Shown here piece after piece: positions 53,177 through 62,300 of a stretch of 64,000 nucleotides of DNA. The translations under genes were made by a program, and so were the position numbers. Position 1 is the first letter of the stretch, and every line of letters begins with the position of its first letter. This DNA comes from an uncultured Saprospiraceae bacterium (GTDB lineage: Bacteria > Bacteroidota > Bacteroidia > Chitinophagales > Saprospiraceae): positions 51,569 through 115,568 of the forward strand of contig CAJQRD010000003.1 of assembly GCA_905480605.1 (NCBI GenBank). The letters run 5' to 3'. Below the pieces are notes generated by a model. The model ran no database searches. It worked only from the letters and a program-made list of their open reading frames with translations, and was not told the DNA's origin.

Positions 53177-53617
53177 ATGAAATTTACTTGTTCTGTTATT
53201 ATAAATGCGCCTAAGGAAAAAGTTGTTGAATATTTTTCTGAACCACAATATCTTCATGAATGGCAAGAAGGTTATTTGGGCATGAAGCATATTAGTGGTG
53301 TACCTTCACAAAGTGGCTCTAAGACTGAAATGAGATACAAGTTTGGCAAAGGCGAAATGGTAATCACTGAAACTATACTAAACAATAATTTACCTCATGA
53401 TTTTAAAGGTAATTATCATCATAAGCATACAGAGAATACCATGCTCAATATATTTAAAGCTATCGATGATCAAACAACATCATACAAAGCTGAAATAGAA
53501 TATACTAGATTCAGTGGGATTATGATTAATATTATGAAAACAATTATGCCTGGAATGTTTAAAAAGCAGGTTCAGAAATGGATGGATAATTTTAAGACTT
53601 TTGTTGAAAATCAATGA
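53177..53617 (+). CDS. SRPBCC (START-like) family protein
   Basis: 146 residues from ATG at 53177; the open frame begins at 53105 inside a repeat, so the later ATG (MKFTCSVIINAPKEKVVEYF) is the natural start. The START-like fold is shown by the N-terminal strand-helix (INAPKEKVVEYFSEPQYLHEWQ), a long series of strands and the C-terminal helix (MFKKQVQKWMDNFKTFVE). Such proteins bind hydrophobic ligands; the ligand here is unknown. Direct repeats flank it on both sides. Confidence 0.85.
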   Translation: MKFTCSVIINAPKEKVVEYFSEPQYLHEWQEGYLGMKHISGVPSQSGSKTEMRYKFGKGEMVITETILNNNLPHDFKGNYHHKHTENTMLNIFKAIDDQTTSYKAEIEYTRFSGIMINIMKTIMPGMFKKQVQKWMDNFKTFVENQ

Positions 53618-53629
53618 TGTTAATGTCAA

Positions 53630-53652
53630 CAACTTTGTTTACCGAAGTTTTA
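53630..53652. repeat. Dispersed repeat flanking the SRPBCC gene, right copy
   Basis: Second copy of the 53126-53150 repeat with one substitution (ACCGAAG for ACCAAAG), 13 nt after the SRPBCC stop codon. Confidence 0.6.
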
Positions 53653-53675
53653 CAAGTAGGTCGTATTACCTGAAG

Positions 53676-53714
53676 TCTGATCTCTGATCTCTGTTATCTG
53701 TTATCTGTTATCTG
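53676..53714 (+). repeat. Heptanucleotide simple-sequence repeat before the oxidoreductase gene
   Basis: TCTGATC twice, TCTGTTA three times and a final TCTG, ending 15 nt before the ATG at 53730. Copy number change here would alter promoter or leader spacing. Confidence 0.9.
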
Positions 53715-53729
53715 AATAAAAACAAAACT

Positions 53730-54413
53730 ATGTCAAAGACTACTAAGAAATTATCTGTTGTTATGTTAGGTGCTACAGGAGCTGTTGGTGGTGAAGCACT
53801 CAAATTTCTTTTAACAAGTAACAAGATTAATAAAATTTCACTGCTGGGACGAAGGCCTGTTGATAATATTTCAGCATCAAATGTTGAACAGCACAAAATT
53901 GATATTTTCAAACCAGATGAATATCAAAAATATTTGTCAGGACATACGACTGCAATTTGCACACTTGGAGTAGGACAGCCCTCAAAAGTTACAAAAGAAC
54001 AATTTCATAAAATTGATAAGATTGCTGTTTTAGATTTCGCCAAAGGTTGCAAAGTTGCTGGTGTTGAACATTTCGAATTGTTATCATCTGTGGGTATCAA
54101 TTCGAAATCCATCAATTACTTCTTACGATCGAAGGGGGAATTGGTTGATGAATTGATCGCACTTAATTTTAAAAGACTAAGTATTTTTCAAACATCCATG
54201 ATACTCACGCCAACCAACCGATATGGATTTAGCCAAGCACTGACGTTGTTGTTTTGGCCTATCATTGATAAGTTATTCTTTGGAAGTTTTAAAAAATACA
54301 AAGGCATTAAAGTAGAGAAATTAGGAAGTGCGATTGGACAGAATATATTTAATGAAAAATCGGGAGTTGAGTATATGAGTTGGGAAAATTTTAACAATGC
54401 TTCATTGCGCTAA
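53730..54413 (+). CDS. NAD(P)H-binding oxidoreductase, HTATIP2-like SDR
   Basis: 227 residues. Rossmann motif VVMLGATGAVGGEALKFL, second strand ISLLGRRPVDN with an Arg pair suited to NADP, CTLGVGQ, FELLSSVGI and an RSKGELVDELIAL helix with the Lys of an extended-SDR triad. The family includes atypical SDRs acting as redox sensors or isomerases. No partner gene is linked. The heptanucleotide repeat in front is unusual for an ordinary metabolic gene. Confidence 0.85.
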   Translation: MSKTTKKLSVVMLGATGAVGGEALKFLLTSNKINKISLLGRRPVDNISASNVEQHKIDIFKPDEYQKYLSGHTTAICTLGVGQPSKVTKEQFHKIDKIAVLDFAKGCKVAGVEHFELLSSVGINSKSINYFLRSKGELVDELIALNFKRLSIFQTSMILTPTNRYGFSQALTLLFWPIIDKLFFGSFKKYKGIKVEKLGSAIGQNIFNEKSGVEYMSWENFNNASLR

Positions 54414-54485
54414 TACTTAAAAGCTTCAAGGATTTTTAAGATAAAAAAAATCTTCAACTAGCTATTAAGCCTTTCTAGAAAAAAA

Positions 54486-55358
54486 TTATCCTCTGATTGT
54501 TTCAGAATTTGTACTAATGTTTAAAAACTGTGTCCAGATTGGATAATGATCACTGGAACTAGAATCAACAATTTTACCTTTATCCAATACGGACAAACCT
54601 TTGCTAAATATCATATCGAATTCCGGTTTTAGAAAAGGGATCTTGCCAGATTGTGTTGTACCAACTCCTGAACTCGCGTGTGCAAATCCCAATGAATCAA
54701 ACATATTGATAATCTTCTTGCGATATGAGGTTGTAACGGCATTAAAATCTCCACCGATAATAAATGTATCGTGATTTTCATTGCATTCAGTCAGGTACAA
54801 CTTCAAAGATTCAACTTGTTGCCACCTTTTTTTAGATGTCATAAATACTGTTGCCAAATGTACCGATGCAGTTCTAAATTTAACACCTTTCAAACTTATT
54901 GTCGCAACACTCAGTGCCCGCATTCTACCATTGTGAAACTGACCATTAGGAAGAACAAGTTTGTAGGGGTCAGTAATCTCTCCTTTAGTAAGAATACTAT
55001 TGCCAAAGTCTTGATTCGTACCAGCTTCATTATTTATAGGTATATATAAATAATTCATGTTAAGAGATTCGGCTAATTGCTGAGTTCCTTGGTCATCCAT
55101 TTCCTGTAGAAAAATAATCTCCGAAGCATTTAATTTTTCATGCTGCTGTATGAATTCTATAGCCTCGTTAATTTTAGCACCTTTTTCGATATTAAAACTA
55201 GAAACAATGAATTTATCATTCATTTCGCCAATACAATCAGATAAGTCGTTACACATATATATTGGATCATCATCATTAAGATAATTATTCGGCCTACGAC
55301 ACGCCTGTACGATTAGTGATAAAGACATAGCAATTAAAATAAAATGGTTAATTTTCAA
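54486..55358 (-). CDS. Endonuclease/exonuclease/phosphatase-family lipoprotein
   Basis: 290 residues. Lipobox IVQACRRPN (Cys about 20). The EEP fold residues are present: SFNIEKG (Asn/Glu), IIFLQEMDDQG (Glu), HLATV, IIGGDFNAV (Asp/Asn) and SSDHYPIW (Asp/His). Surface-anchored members cleave nucleic acids, phospholipids or sphingomyelin; which applies is unclear. Only 15 nt separate its ATG from the 24-bp tandem array, so its ribosome-binding site and leader are made of, or beside, repeat DNA. Confidence 0.9.
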   Translation of the reverse strand: MKINHFILIAMSLSLIVQACRRPNNYLNDDDPIYMCNDLSDCIGEMNDKFIVSSFNIEKGAKINEAIEFIQQHEKLNASEIIFLQEMDDQGTQQLAESLNMNYLYIPINNEAGTNQDFGNSILTKGEITDPYKLVLPNGQFHNGRMRALSVATISLKGVKFRTASVHLATVFMTSKKRWQQVESLKLYLTECNENHDTFIIGGDFNAVTTSYRKKIINMFDSLGFAHASSGVGTTQSGKIPFLKPEFDMIFSKGLSVLDKGKIVDSSSSDHYPIWTQFLNISTNSETIRG

Positions 55359-55373
55359 ATCAAGGATTTACGG

Positions 55374-55637
55374 TTTACGGTTGCTCACTTTGTTCGGTTT
55401 ACGATTGCTCACTTTGTTCGCTTTACGATTGCTCACTTTGTTCGCTTTACGGTTGCTCACTTTGTTCGCTTTACGGTTGCTCACTTTGTTCGCTTTACGA
55501 CCGCTCACTTTGTTCGCTTTACGACCGCTCACTTTGTTCGCTTTACGACCGCTCACTTTGTTCGGTTTACGACCGCTCACTTTGTTCGGTTTACGACCGC
55601 TCACTTTGTTCGGTTTACGACCGCTCACTTTGTTCGG
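55374..55637 (+). repeat. 24-bp tandem repeat array C (eleven units)
   Basis: Eleven exact 24-nt units of the form TTTACG(GTT/ATT/ACC)GCTCAC then TTTGTTCG(C/G), with graded variation: GTT/ATT forms at the left, ACC forms at the right. All reading frames stay open because 24 is a multiple of three, so long repeat-encoded ORFs on both strands are by-products. It is related to array B at 18 of 24 positions and lies just upstream of the EEP lipoprotein gene. Confidence 0.95.
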
Positions 55638-55816
55638 TTTATGGGCTATTTCAATATACGGTCGTCATATAAAAAACAAATTATAACGGAAAAAAGTTCG
55701 ATAGCACTAAATGACAGTTATGTTAATTTTGACTTTAAGGCGTTCAAGCCTTATTTTAATGTGGCAATCAATTGTAATAATTTAATAGTAACTTTTGACA
55801 TGACAGGTATAAAAAA

Positions 55817-55842
55817 GCGGTAAAGATTTTCACCTTTACCGC
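55817..55842 (-). terminator. Rho-independent terminator of the acyl-CoA dehydrogenase gene
   Basis: Perfect GCGGTAAAG/CTTTACCGC stem; on the minus strand followed by TTTTTTAT. Confidence 0.88.
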
Positions 55843-55868
55843 CTAGAATAAAATCGTTTTGATATTCT

Positions 55869-57071
55869 TTATTTAAAAGCGTTCAAGCCTGTCACATCCA
55901 TTCCTGTAATTAACAAATGCACATCATGTGTACCTTCATAGGTTAAAACTGTTTCCAAGTTCATCATGTGTCTCATCATCGGATACTCATTCGTGATACC
56001 CATACCACCGTGAATCTGTCTTGCTTCTCTAGCAATTTCCAATGCCATATGAACATTATTCCTTTTGGCCATTGAAATTTGAGCTGGTGAAGCCATACCT
56101 TTATTTGCCAATGATCCCAATCTCCAAGCCAATAATTGAGCCTTTGTAATTTCGGTAATCATCTCAGCCAATTTCTTTTGCGTCAATTGAAACTGACCAA
56201 TTGGCTTATCGAATTGAATTCTTTCCTGACTGTATCTTAATGCAGCATCGTAACAATCCAAAGCTGCTCCGATTGCCCCCCAAGCGATTCCATATCTCGC
56301 TTTAGACAAACATGACAATGGTCCTTTTAATCCACTGACATTAGGAAGAATATTTGCTTTTGGTACGCGTACATCTTCAAAAACCAACTCACCAGTAATA
56401 CTTGCTCTTAAAGAAAGTTTACCATGAATTTCTGGAGCAGAAAAACCTTCCATTCCTTTTTCGACAATAATACCTTGAATCTTGCCTTCAGGATTTTTAG
56501 CCCATACTACAGCGACATCTGCAACGGGACTGTTTGTAATCCACATTTTAGCACCATTCAAAATAACATGATCACCATCGTCCTTAAAATTCGTGGTCAT
56601 CCCACTTGGATTAGAACCATGGTCTGGCTCTGTTAATCCAAAACAACCAATGTATTCTCCAGAACCTAATTTAGGAAGGTACTTTTGCTTTTGCTCTTCA
56701 CTACCAAATCTATAGATTGGATACATAACCAAAGATCCTTGAACTGAAGCCATACTTCTGATACCAGAATCGCCTCTTTCCAACTCAGACATGATTATTC
56801 CGTAAGCAATCTCATCCATGCCGCCACCACCATATTCAACAGGTAAGCTTGGACCATATGCTCCGATTTCTGCCAACCCTTTAAACAAATGTTTAGGGCA
56901 TTCAGCTCTTTCAGAATAATCTTCAATAATAGGTGTTACCTCTTTCTTGACCCATTCTCTTACTGCATCTCTTGCTAATAAGTGGTCTTCAGATAATAAC
57001 TCATCCACATTGTAATAATCGTGAAATTGGTATTTATCTACTTTTGATGAAGATGAAGGACTATGACTCAT
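55869..57071 (-). CDS. gcdH: Acyl-CoA dehydrogenase, glutaryl-CoA dehydrogenase-like
   Basis: 400 residues, a soluble FAD flavoprotein. Signatures: SELERGDSGIRSMASVQGSLVM, GCFGLTEPDHGSNPSGM, WITNSPVADVAVVWAK, RYGIAWGAIGAALDCYDAALRY and the C-terminal QIHGGMGITNEYPMMRHMMNLETVLTYEGTHDVH, where the Glu of TYEGTHD is the catalytic base. The GIRSM and YEGTHD patterns point to glutaryl-CoA dehydrogenase in lysine/tryptophan breakdown. No other gene of that pathway is nearby, so the specific substrate is inference. Confidence 0.88.
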   Translation of the reverse strand: MSHSPSSSSKVDKYQFHDYYNVDELLSEDHLLARDAVREWVKKEVTPIIEDYSERAECPKHLFKGLAEIGAYGPSLPVEYGGGGMDEIAYGIIMSELERGDSGIRSMASVQGSLVMYPIYRFGSEEQKQKYLPKLGSGEYIGCFGLTEPDHGSNPSGMTTNFKDDGDHVILNGAKMWITNSPVADVAVVWAKNPEGKIQGIIVEKGMEGFSAPEIHGKLSLRASITGELVFEDVRVPKANILPNVSGLKGPLSCLSKARYGIAWGAIGAALDCYDAALRYSQERIQFDKPIGQFQLTQKKLAEMITEITKAQLLAWRLGSLANKGMASPAQISMAKRNNVHMALEIAREARQIHGGMGITNEYPMMRHMMNLETVLTYEGTHDVHLLITGMDVTGLNAFK

Positions 57072-57378
57072 ATTATTTTCTATTTTATTAGCGCAAATGT
57101 ATTGATTTAATTGTTGATTATGAATTATGAATTGTGATTTAATTCCTGGCTAAATGAATAAGTTCTAAATTAATACAGATTGTGTAAGGGTATTTCTACA
57201 ATACTAATAATTTCAGTTTTTCCGTTTTAAATATAACCCACTAACAAGGCATGTTTTTTACAGCAAATTCCTGACTAGTGGTTTACCCTTAAACAATTAG
57301 GGTGAATGCCCTGACTTATATTAAAATACACCTATCTATCTTTGCGTTAGGTCTGTATACATTAAAATAATACATAAT
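57072..57378. other. Intergenic region with the OmpA-lipoprotein promoter
   Basis: Between divergent gcdH and the OmpA gene. It holds a heptamer pair TATGAAT at about 57120-57135, a short AGGG/CCCT hairpin near 57298-57312 and the -7 element at 57337. No ORF. Confidence 0.6.
57337..57344 (+). promoter_or_regulatory. -7 promoter element for the OmpA-like lipoprotein
   Basis: TATCTTTG fits TAnnTTTG, 34 nt before the ATG at 57379. Confidence 0.5.
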
Positions 57379-58164
57379 ATGAAATTACAATTCTTAATTA
57401 TAACACTCGTGACTATATCACTTGTCAGTTGTAACAACACAGAGAAGAAAATGTTGCTTGACAAGGTTGCAGACAAAGAGTTACAAATTGCTGAGTTGCA
57501 AGAGCAAATAGAACATTATCAAATCACAAACAATAGCTTACTGGACCGTATGGCTGATTTGTCAGTTATCAACATAACAGATGCAGAAAGCATTAAAAAC
57601 TCATTGAAAGGATTAAATACCCAGTTTGACTACATCGCCAATTTAAATGAAGAGATTGAAGAAAAAGATTCTATCAATACAGCATTAGTAAGCAAGCTTA
57701 AAAGCTCATTGATTGATTTTGATGATACAGACATTCAGATTGAGGTTAAGGGAAGTGCCGTGTATGTTTCCTTGTCAGACAATATGCTTTTTAAAACTGC
57801 AAGTTCGACAATTAATAAACAAGCCTACAAAGTATTAGAAAAAGTAGCACGAATCATAAATGACAATAATGACCTGAATGTATTGATTGAAGGACACACC
57901 GACAATTTGCCAATTTCAAATAATAATTTTAAAGATAATTGGGACCTAAGCGTCATTCGGGCAACTTCCGTCGTTAGACTATTGGAGGAAAAATTTTATG
58001 TCGCACCTGAAAGAATGACTGCGGCAGGAAGAGGAGACTCTCAACCTAAAAATGAAAACGATACCAAAACTGGCAGAAGCCAGAATCGCCGAACTGAAAT
58101 TATAATTACTCCAAAATTAGATCAGTTTTTTGAACTGTTGTTAGCTGAGGAACTCGCAGGTTAA
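57379..58164 (+). CDS. OmpA-family lipoprotein with coiled coil
   Basis: 261 residues. Lipobox LVSCNN (Cys about 19), a coiled-coil region (LLDKVADKELQIAELQEQIEHY..., about 25-100) and a C-terminal OmpA/MotB peptidoglycan-binding domain: FKTASSTINKQAYKVLEKVA, VLIEGHTDNLPI, NWDLSVIRATSVVRLL, RMTAAGRGDSQP and NRRTEIIITPK. It tethers the outer membrane to the wall. Its downstream side is the S23 cassette. Confidence 0.93.
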   Translation: MKLQFLIITLVTISLVSCNNTEKKMLLDKVADKELQIAELQEQIEHYQITNNSLLDRMADLSVINITDAESIKNSLKGLNTQFDYIANLNEEIEEKDSINTALVSKLKSSLIDFDDTDIQIEVKGSAVYVSLSDNMLFKTASSTINKQAYKVLEKVARIINDNNDLNVLIEGHTDNLPISNNNFKDNWDLSVIRATSVVRLLEEKFYVAPERMTAAGRGDSQPKNENDTKTGRSQNRRTEIIITPKLDQFFELLLAEELAG

Positions 58165-58291
58165 AAGTAAACAATACCGGTAGTTAGGCCGGAATATTTA
58201 TAGCTGAATCCAGGATCCACCCTTCGTTACTTGCTTTTGTTGATTTGAGCGTGATGAAGTGGTGGTTTTTTTGGTTCAATGTCAACATTGA

Positions 58292-58333
58292 TTCAATGTA
58301 CAACAATGTAAACAACGTCAACAATACTTCAAT
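58292..58333 (+). repeat. Left inverted repeat of the S23 cassette
   Basis: TTCAATGTACAACAATGT (58292-58309) is an exact inverse of 58820-58837. A second block, CAACAATACTTCAAT (58319-58333), matches the inverse of 58805-58819 with one difference; a 9-nt insert separates the blocks on this side only. Confidence 0.85.
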
Positions 58334-58354
58334 ATCATCAATGATTCTATGTAA

Positions 58355-58732
58355 TCAGTAATTTAGTGATTCATAGCTCGTTCTTTTGGCTTTGGTAATA
58401 ATCTTACAGATTTTTTTTATTTCTCCTTGAATCCTTATTAGCTCAACTCCCTCATTACAAATTTTTAAATCATCAATTAATTCTAACCAAAATTGTGTTT
58501 CATCAGCTTCTTCATTAACAATGCAAAGCTTACTGTAGAACTCTCGTTTTGATCTGGCAACACATGATGCTCTATAATTAGCAGCTACTGATGTACAACT
58601 TTTGATCAATTGGTATTTAATTACTCGTGAAGATTCTGTTTGCGGTAATTGATCACAAAGTTTAATAATATCAATTGCACATCTTTTAGTTTTCTTCTTG
58701 ATCTTATCAATAAACACTTTTTTACTTTCCAT
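58355..58732 (-). CDS. Four-helix-bundle protein, S23 / 23S-rRNA intervening-sequence type
   Basis: 125 residues from ATG at 58732 (frame open to 58753). The TIGR02436-type pattern is clear: CAIDIIKLCDQLPQTESSRVIKYQLIKSCTSVAANYRASCVARSKREFYSKLCIVNEEADETQFWLELI appears as overlapping short motifs, e.g. SCTSVAANYR and EADETQFWLE. Homologues are encoded inside 23S rRNA intervening sequences of Leptospira and others and in free-standing loci of Bacteroidota; function is unknown. Here the gene sits inside an inverted repeat, between OmpA and folB. Confidence 0.9.
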   Translation of the reverse strand: MESKKVFIDKIKKKTKRCAIDIIKLCDQLPQTESSRVIKYQLIKSCTSVAANYRASCVARSKREFYSKLCIVNEEADETQFWLELIDDLKICNEGVELIRIQGEIKKICKIITKAKRTSYESLNY

Positions 58733-58804
58733 ATCAATAAATAACGAAAACAATAAAAAGTGATCATTTTTGACAAAATTGTTTCATCTAATCCATTATT
58801 GCAC

Positions 58805-58837
58805 ATTGAAGCATTGTTGACATTGTTGTACATTGAA
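58805..58837 (-). repeat. Right inverted repeat of the S23 cassette
   Basis: Reverse complement of the left repeat, with the two blocks directly joined. It ends 9 nt before the folB stop codon. With the left arm it frames a 546-bp unit. Confidence 0.85.
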
Positions 58838-58846
58838 GCATTGAAT

Positions 58847-59194
58847 TTAAAAAATCATCTCCACCACTGCCCTATCACATTTACCCTTAATAGGTGGATT
58901 CATCTTAGCTAATTTAACCGAAGCTGTAACTATATGATCAATCTCTTTTATGCGCTGAATAATATTATAGGCAACAGTTTCTATCAGCTTACAGGTGTTA
59001 GCCATTTCATCTTCAACGATCGCATAAATATCTTCATAATTGACAGTATCAAAGATATTATCATCTGAAGAATCAAAACTCTTTAACTCCACTTCTACAT
59101 CAACAATAAATGTGTTTCCTCTTTTGCGTTCTTCGTCATAAAAGCCATGAAATGCTTTAAATTCCAACCCCTTTAATGCCACAACAGTTCTCAT
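58847..59194 (-). CDS. folB: Dihydroneopterin aldolase
   Basis: 115 residues, the usual length. FolB converts dihydroneopterin to 6-hydroxymethyl-dihydropterin and glycolaldehyde in folate biosynthesis. Motifs: LKGLEFKAFHGFYDEERKRGNTFIVDVEVEL contains the active Tyr/Glu region, then TVNYEDIYAIVEDEM, LIETVAYNIIQ and the C-terminal KMNPPIKGKCDRAVVEM with the catalytic Lys. It is monocistronic here, with no other folate gene in view. Confidence 0.93.
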   Translation of the reverse strand: MRTVVALKGLEFKAFHGFYDEERKRGNTFIVDVEVELKSFDSSDDNIFDTVNYEDIYAIVEDEMANTCKLIETVAYNIIQRIKEIDHIVTASVKLAKMNPPIKGKCDRAVVEMIF

Positions 59195-59355
59195 ATTTTA
59201 TACTTTATAAAAGGACAATATATGGAAGACATCTCACCTTTAGAAAGCCAAAATAATATAGTTACTAACATATGTTGGAAAACATAATACCAAAAACTCA
59301 CTAATTGGTTAATTGAGCAGTATTTTTAAAGAAATTCTAACAAATAAAACTAACT

Positions 59356-62300
59356 ATGAAAAATTTACTAAGCTTTCTTCTGATACTTTTATCAGTATCA
59401 GCTTATGCTCAAGTTACAACAGCATCCTTAGGTGGATTGGTCTCAGATGATCAAGGCCAAGCTATGATTGGTGCCACTGTAATTGCTGAGCATGTTCCTA
59501 CTGGTTCTAAGTATGTCGTGACAACTTTTGATAATGGCAGATTTAGTATTAAAAACATGCGTGTAGGTGGACCTTACACAGTTTCTATTGATTACATCGG
59601 GTTTAGTACCCCTGCACAAGAAAATATTTTCTTAGAATTGGGACAGAAAGAAAATCTGACTTTTATACTAGGTGAAGAAGGAATTACTGCTGATGAAGTT
59701 GTAATCACAGCTTCTCAGGATGGGATTTTAAATGGAGACAGGACAGGTCCTTCCACTTCAATAAGTTCTGAAGAAATTGGGAAATTACCTACTATCAGCA
59801 GATCAGCATCAGATTACACAAGATTAAATCCAATGTCTGCAGAAGGTGGATCATTTGCTGGACGAAATGATCAATTCAACAATTATTCTTTGGATGGTGC
59901 AATTTTCAACAATCCTTTTGGACTAGACGCTGCAACACCAGGTGGCCAGTCAAATGCTCAACCTATTTCATTAGATGCGATTGAGCAAATTAATGTTTCA
60001 ATTGCCCCTTTTGATGTTTCCCAAAGTGGATTTACCGGAGCTTCTATCAATTCAGTTTCTAAATCAGGAACAAATGAATTCAAAGGTACTGTCTTTGGAT
60101 ATTTTAGAAACAAAAGTTTAACAGGTGGAACAGTAGATGGTGTGGAAATCTTTAAAGGAGATCCAAAGCAAACTCAATTTGGAGCAAGTATAGGCGGACC
60201 TATTGTAAAAAATAAAATTTTCTTCTTTGCCAATTTTGAAAAGGAAAACAGATCAGACCTAGGATCTTTGTGGGCATCAAATGGTGGCAACAATGACTTT
60301 GGAAATACCTCACGTGTTTCTTCTGCTGATATGGATTTGGTTTCCAGTTTGTTAATGTCTAAATACGGATATGACACTGGTGCCAAGGAAGGTTTTACTC
60401 ACAATGCAGATAATATTAAAGGATTATTCAAATTGGATTTTAACATTGGAGACAATCACAAATTATCAGCAACTTATAATTTTTTAAATGCATTTAGAGA
60501 TAATCCAGCTCACCCTTCTGCTATCGGTAGAAGAGGTCCAGATTTTCAAACATTACAATTTGAGAATTCAGGGTACAGAATCAACAATGATTTACAACAA
60601 TTTAGAGCTGAATTAAAATCATTTTTTGGAAGTAAATACTCAAACAAATTCTCTGCAGGCTACACACAATTTAGAGATGCAAGAGAAGCTAAGTCTACTC
60701 CGTTCCCAGTTGTAAATATTTCTAAGGATGGTATCAGATACATTATTGCAGGTCATGAACCATTCTCTATCAATAATGTCCTAGACCAAGATGTAATTCA
60801 AGTTAAAAATGAATTAAATATTTTTAGTGGCAACCACACTTGGACTGTAGGTGCTGCCTTTGAAAGATTTGACTTCAACAACTCATTCAACTTAGGTGTT
60901 TATGGAGGCCGTGTATTTGCTCCAGATATCCCAATGGGGGATTTTGAAAACTTCATCAACAATGGTGAATTAGACGGAGCTGTTGCCGCTGCCAAAGCTA
61001 CTTTTGATGGCAACAATGCAAATGACACTTGGGCGTTAGCGGAGACAAATCTTGGACAAGCGTCATTTTATATTCAAGATGAAATTCAATTGACTGATAA
61101 ACTAAATTTAACTGCTGGTATAAGATTAGATATGCCTTTGTACTTTGATACCGCAGAAAAAATTCAAGAAAACTTAGATAGAAATTGTTGTTATGACCCT
61201 TCAATAGTTTATTCTGATGAAGAAGGAAACGATATTCAGTTTGATCACACAACATTACCGTCATCAACTCCTTTAATTAATCCTAGAATTGGATTCCACT
61301 ACGATATCAAAGGTGACAGAACAGAGCAATTACGAGGTGGTACAGGATTGTTTGCTGGCAGATTCCCATTTGTATGGGTCGGAAATCAAGTTGCAAATCC
61401 CAATTTCTTCTTCTATAGCATGACTGATCCTGATTTTAAATTTCCACAAGTTTGGAGGTCTAGTTTAGGATATGACAAAAAATTTGGTGAAGGTTGGGTT
61501 GCCACTGTTGATTTACTTTACACCAAAGATTTGCAAGCTCAGGTTGTTAACAACTACGGTTTAAGATTGCCATCTGGTACTTTAGAAGGTGTTGACAACA
61601 GACCAATTTACAACAGTGATTCAGATAGAGTATTGGTATTTGGAGACCCAACAAATGCATATGTCTTTACAAATGTAGATGGCGGTTCTTCTTTCAATGC
61701 GAGTTTTTCTGTACAAAGAAACTGGAACAATACTTTTGTAAAACTGGCTTATAATTATTTAAATGCAACTGATGTAATGTCAATTGATGCAGAAATATCT
61801 GGAGATGCTTATGATAGAAATCCAGCCAATATTGCACATACCAACAGAGCGTTAGTTTCACCATCTTTATATGGTAACAGACACAGAATTGTAGGTGTTG
61901 CTTCTAAAACTTTTGAATGGAGCGAAAAAACAGCTACCACTGTAAGTTTATTCTTTGAATATGCAGAAGGAAACAGATACAGTTACACTTACTCAGGAGA
62001 CATTAACAATGATGGGTCCGGGTTAAATGATCTGATTTATGTACCAACTGATGCACAAATTGATGAAATGACTTTTGCTGGAACCACTGGTGGTGCTCAA
62101 GCATCAGCACTAAAAGCATATATTGCCCAAGACGATTATTTGTCATCTAGAAGAGGTGATTATACAGAAAAATATGGTGCATTATCTCCTTGGTATAATA
62201 CATGGGATGTAAGAATCTTACAAGATATTTCAATTCCTAAAAGTGATAACAAATTACAAGTGAGTGTAGATATATTGAATATTGGAAACCTTATCAGTTC

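Noticed and set aside
49897..55637. Arrays B and C as CRISPR arrays
   Set aside because: Units are contiguous with no unique spacers, and no cas gene is in the window.
55344..55823. Long repeat-encoded frames in array C on both strands (for example 159 and 86 codons)
   Set aside because: They exist because the 24-nt unit is a multiple of three and free of stops; no start context, no homology, and several frames are open at once.
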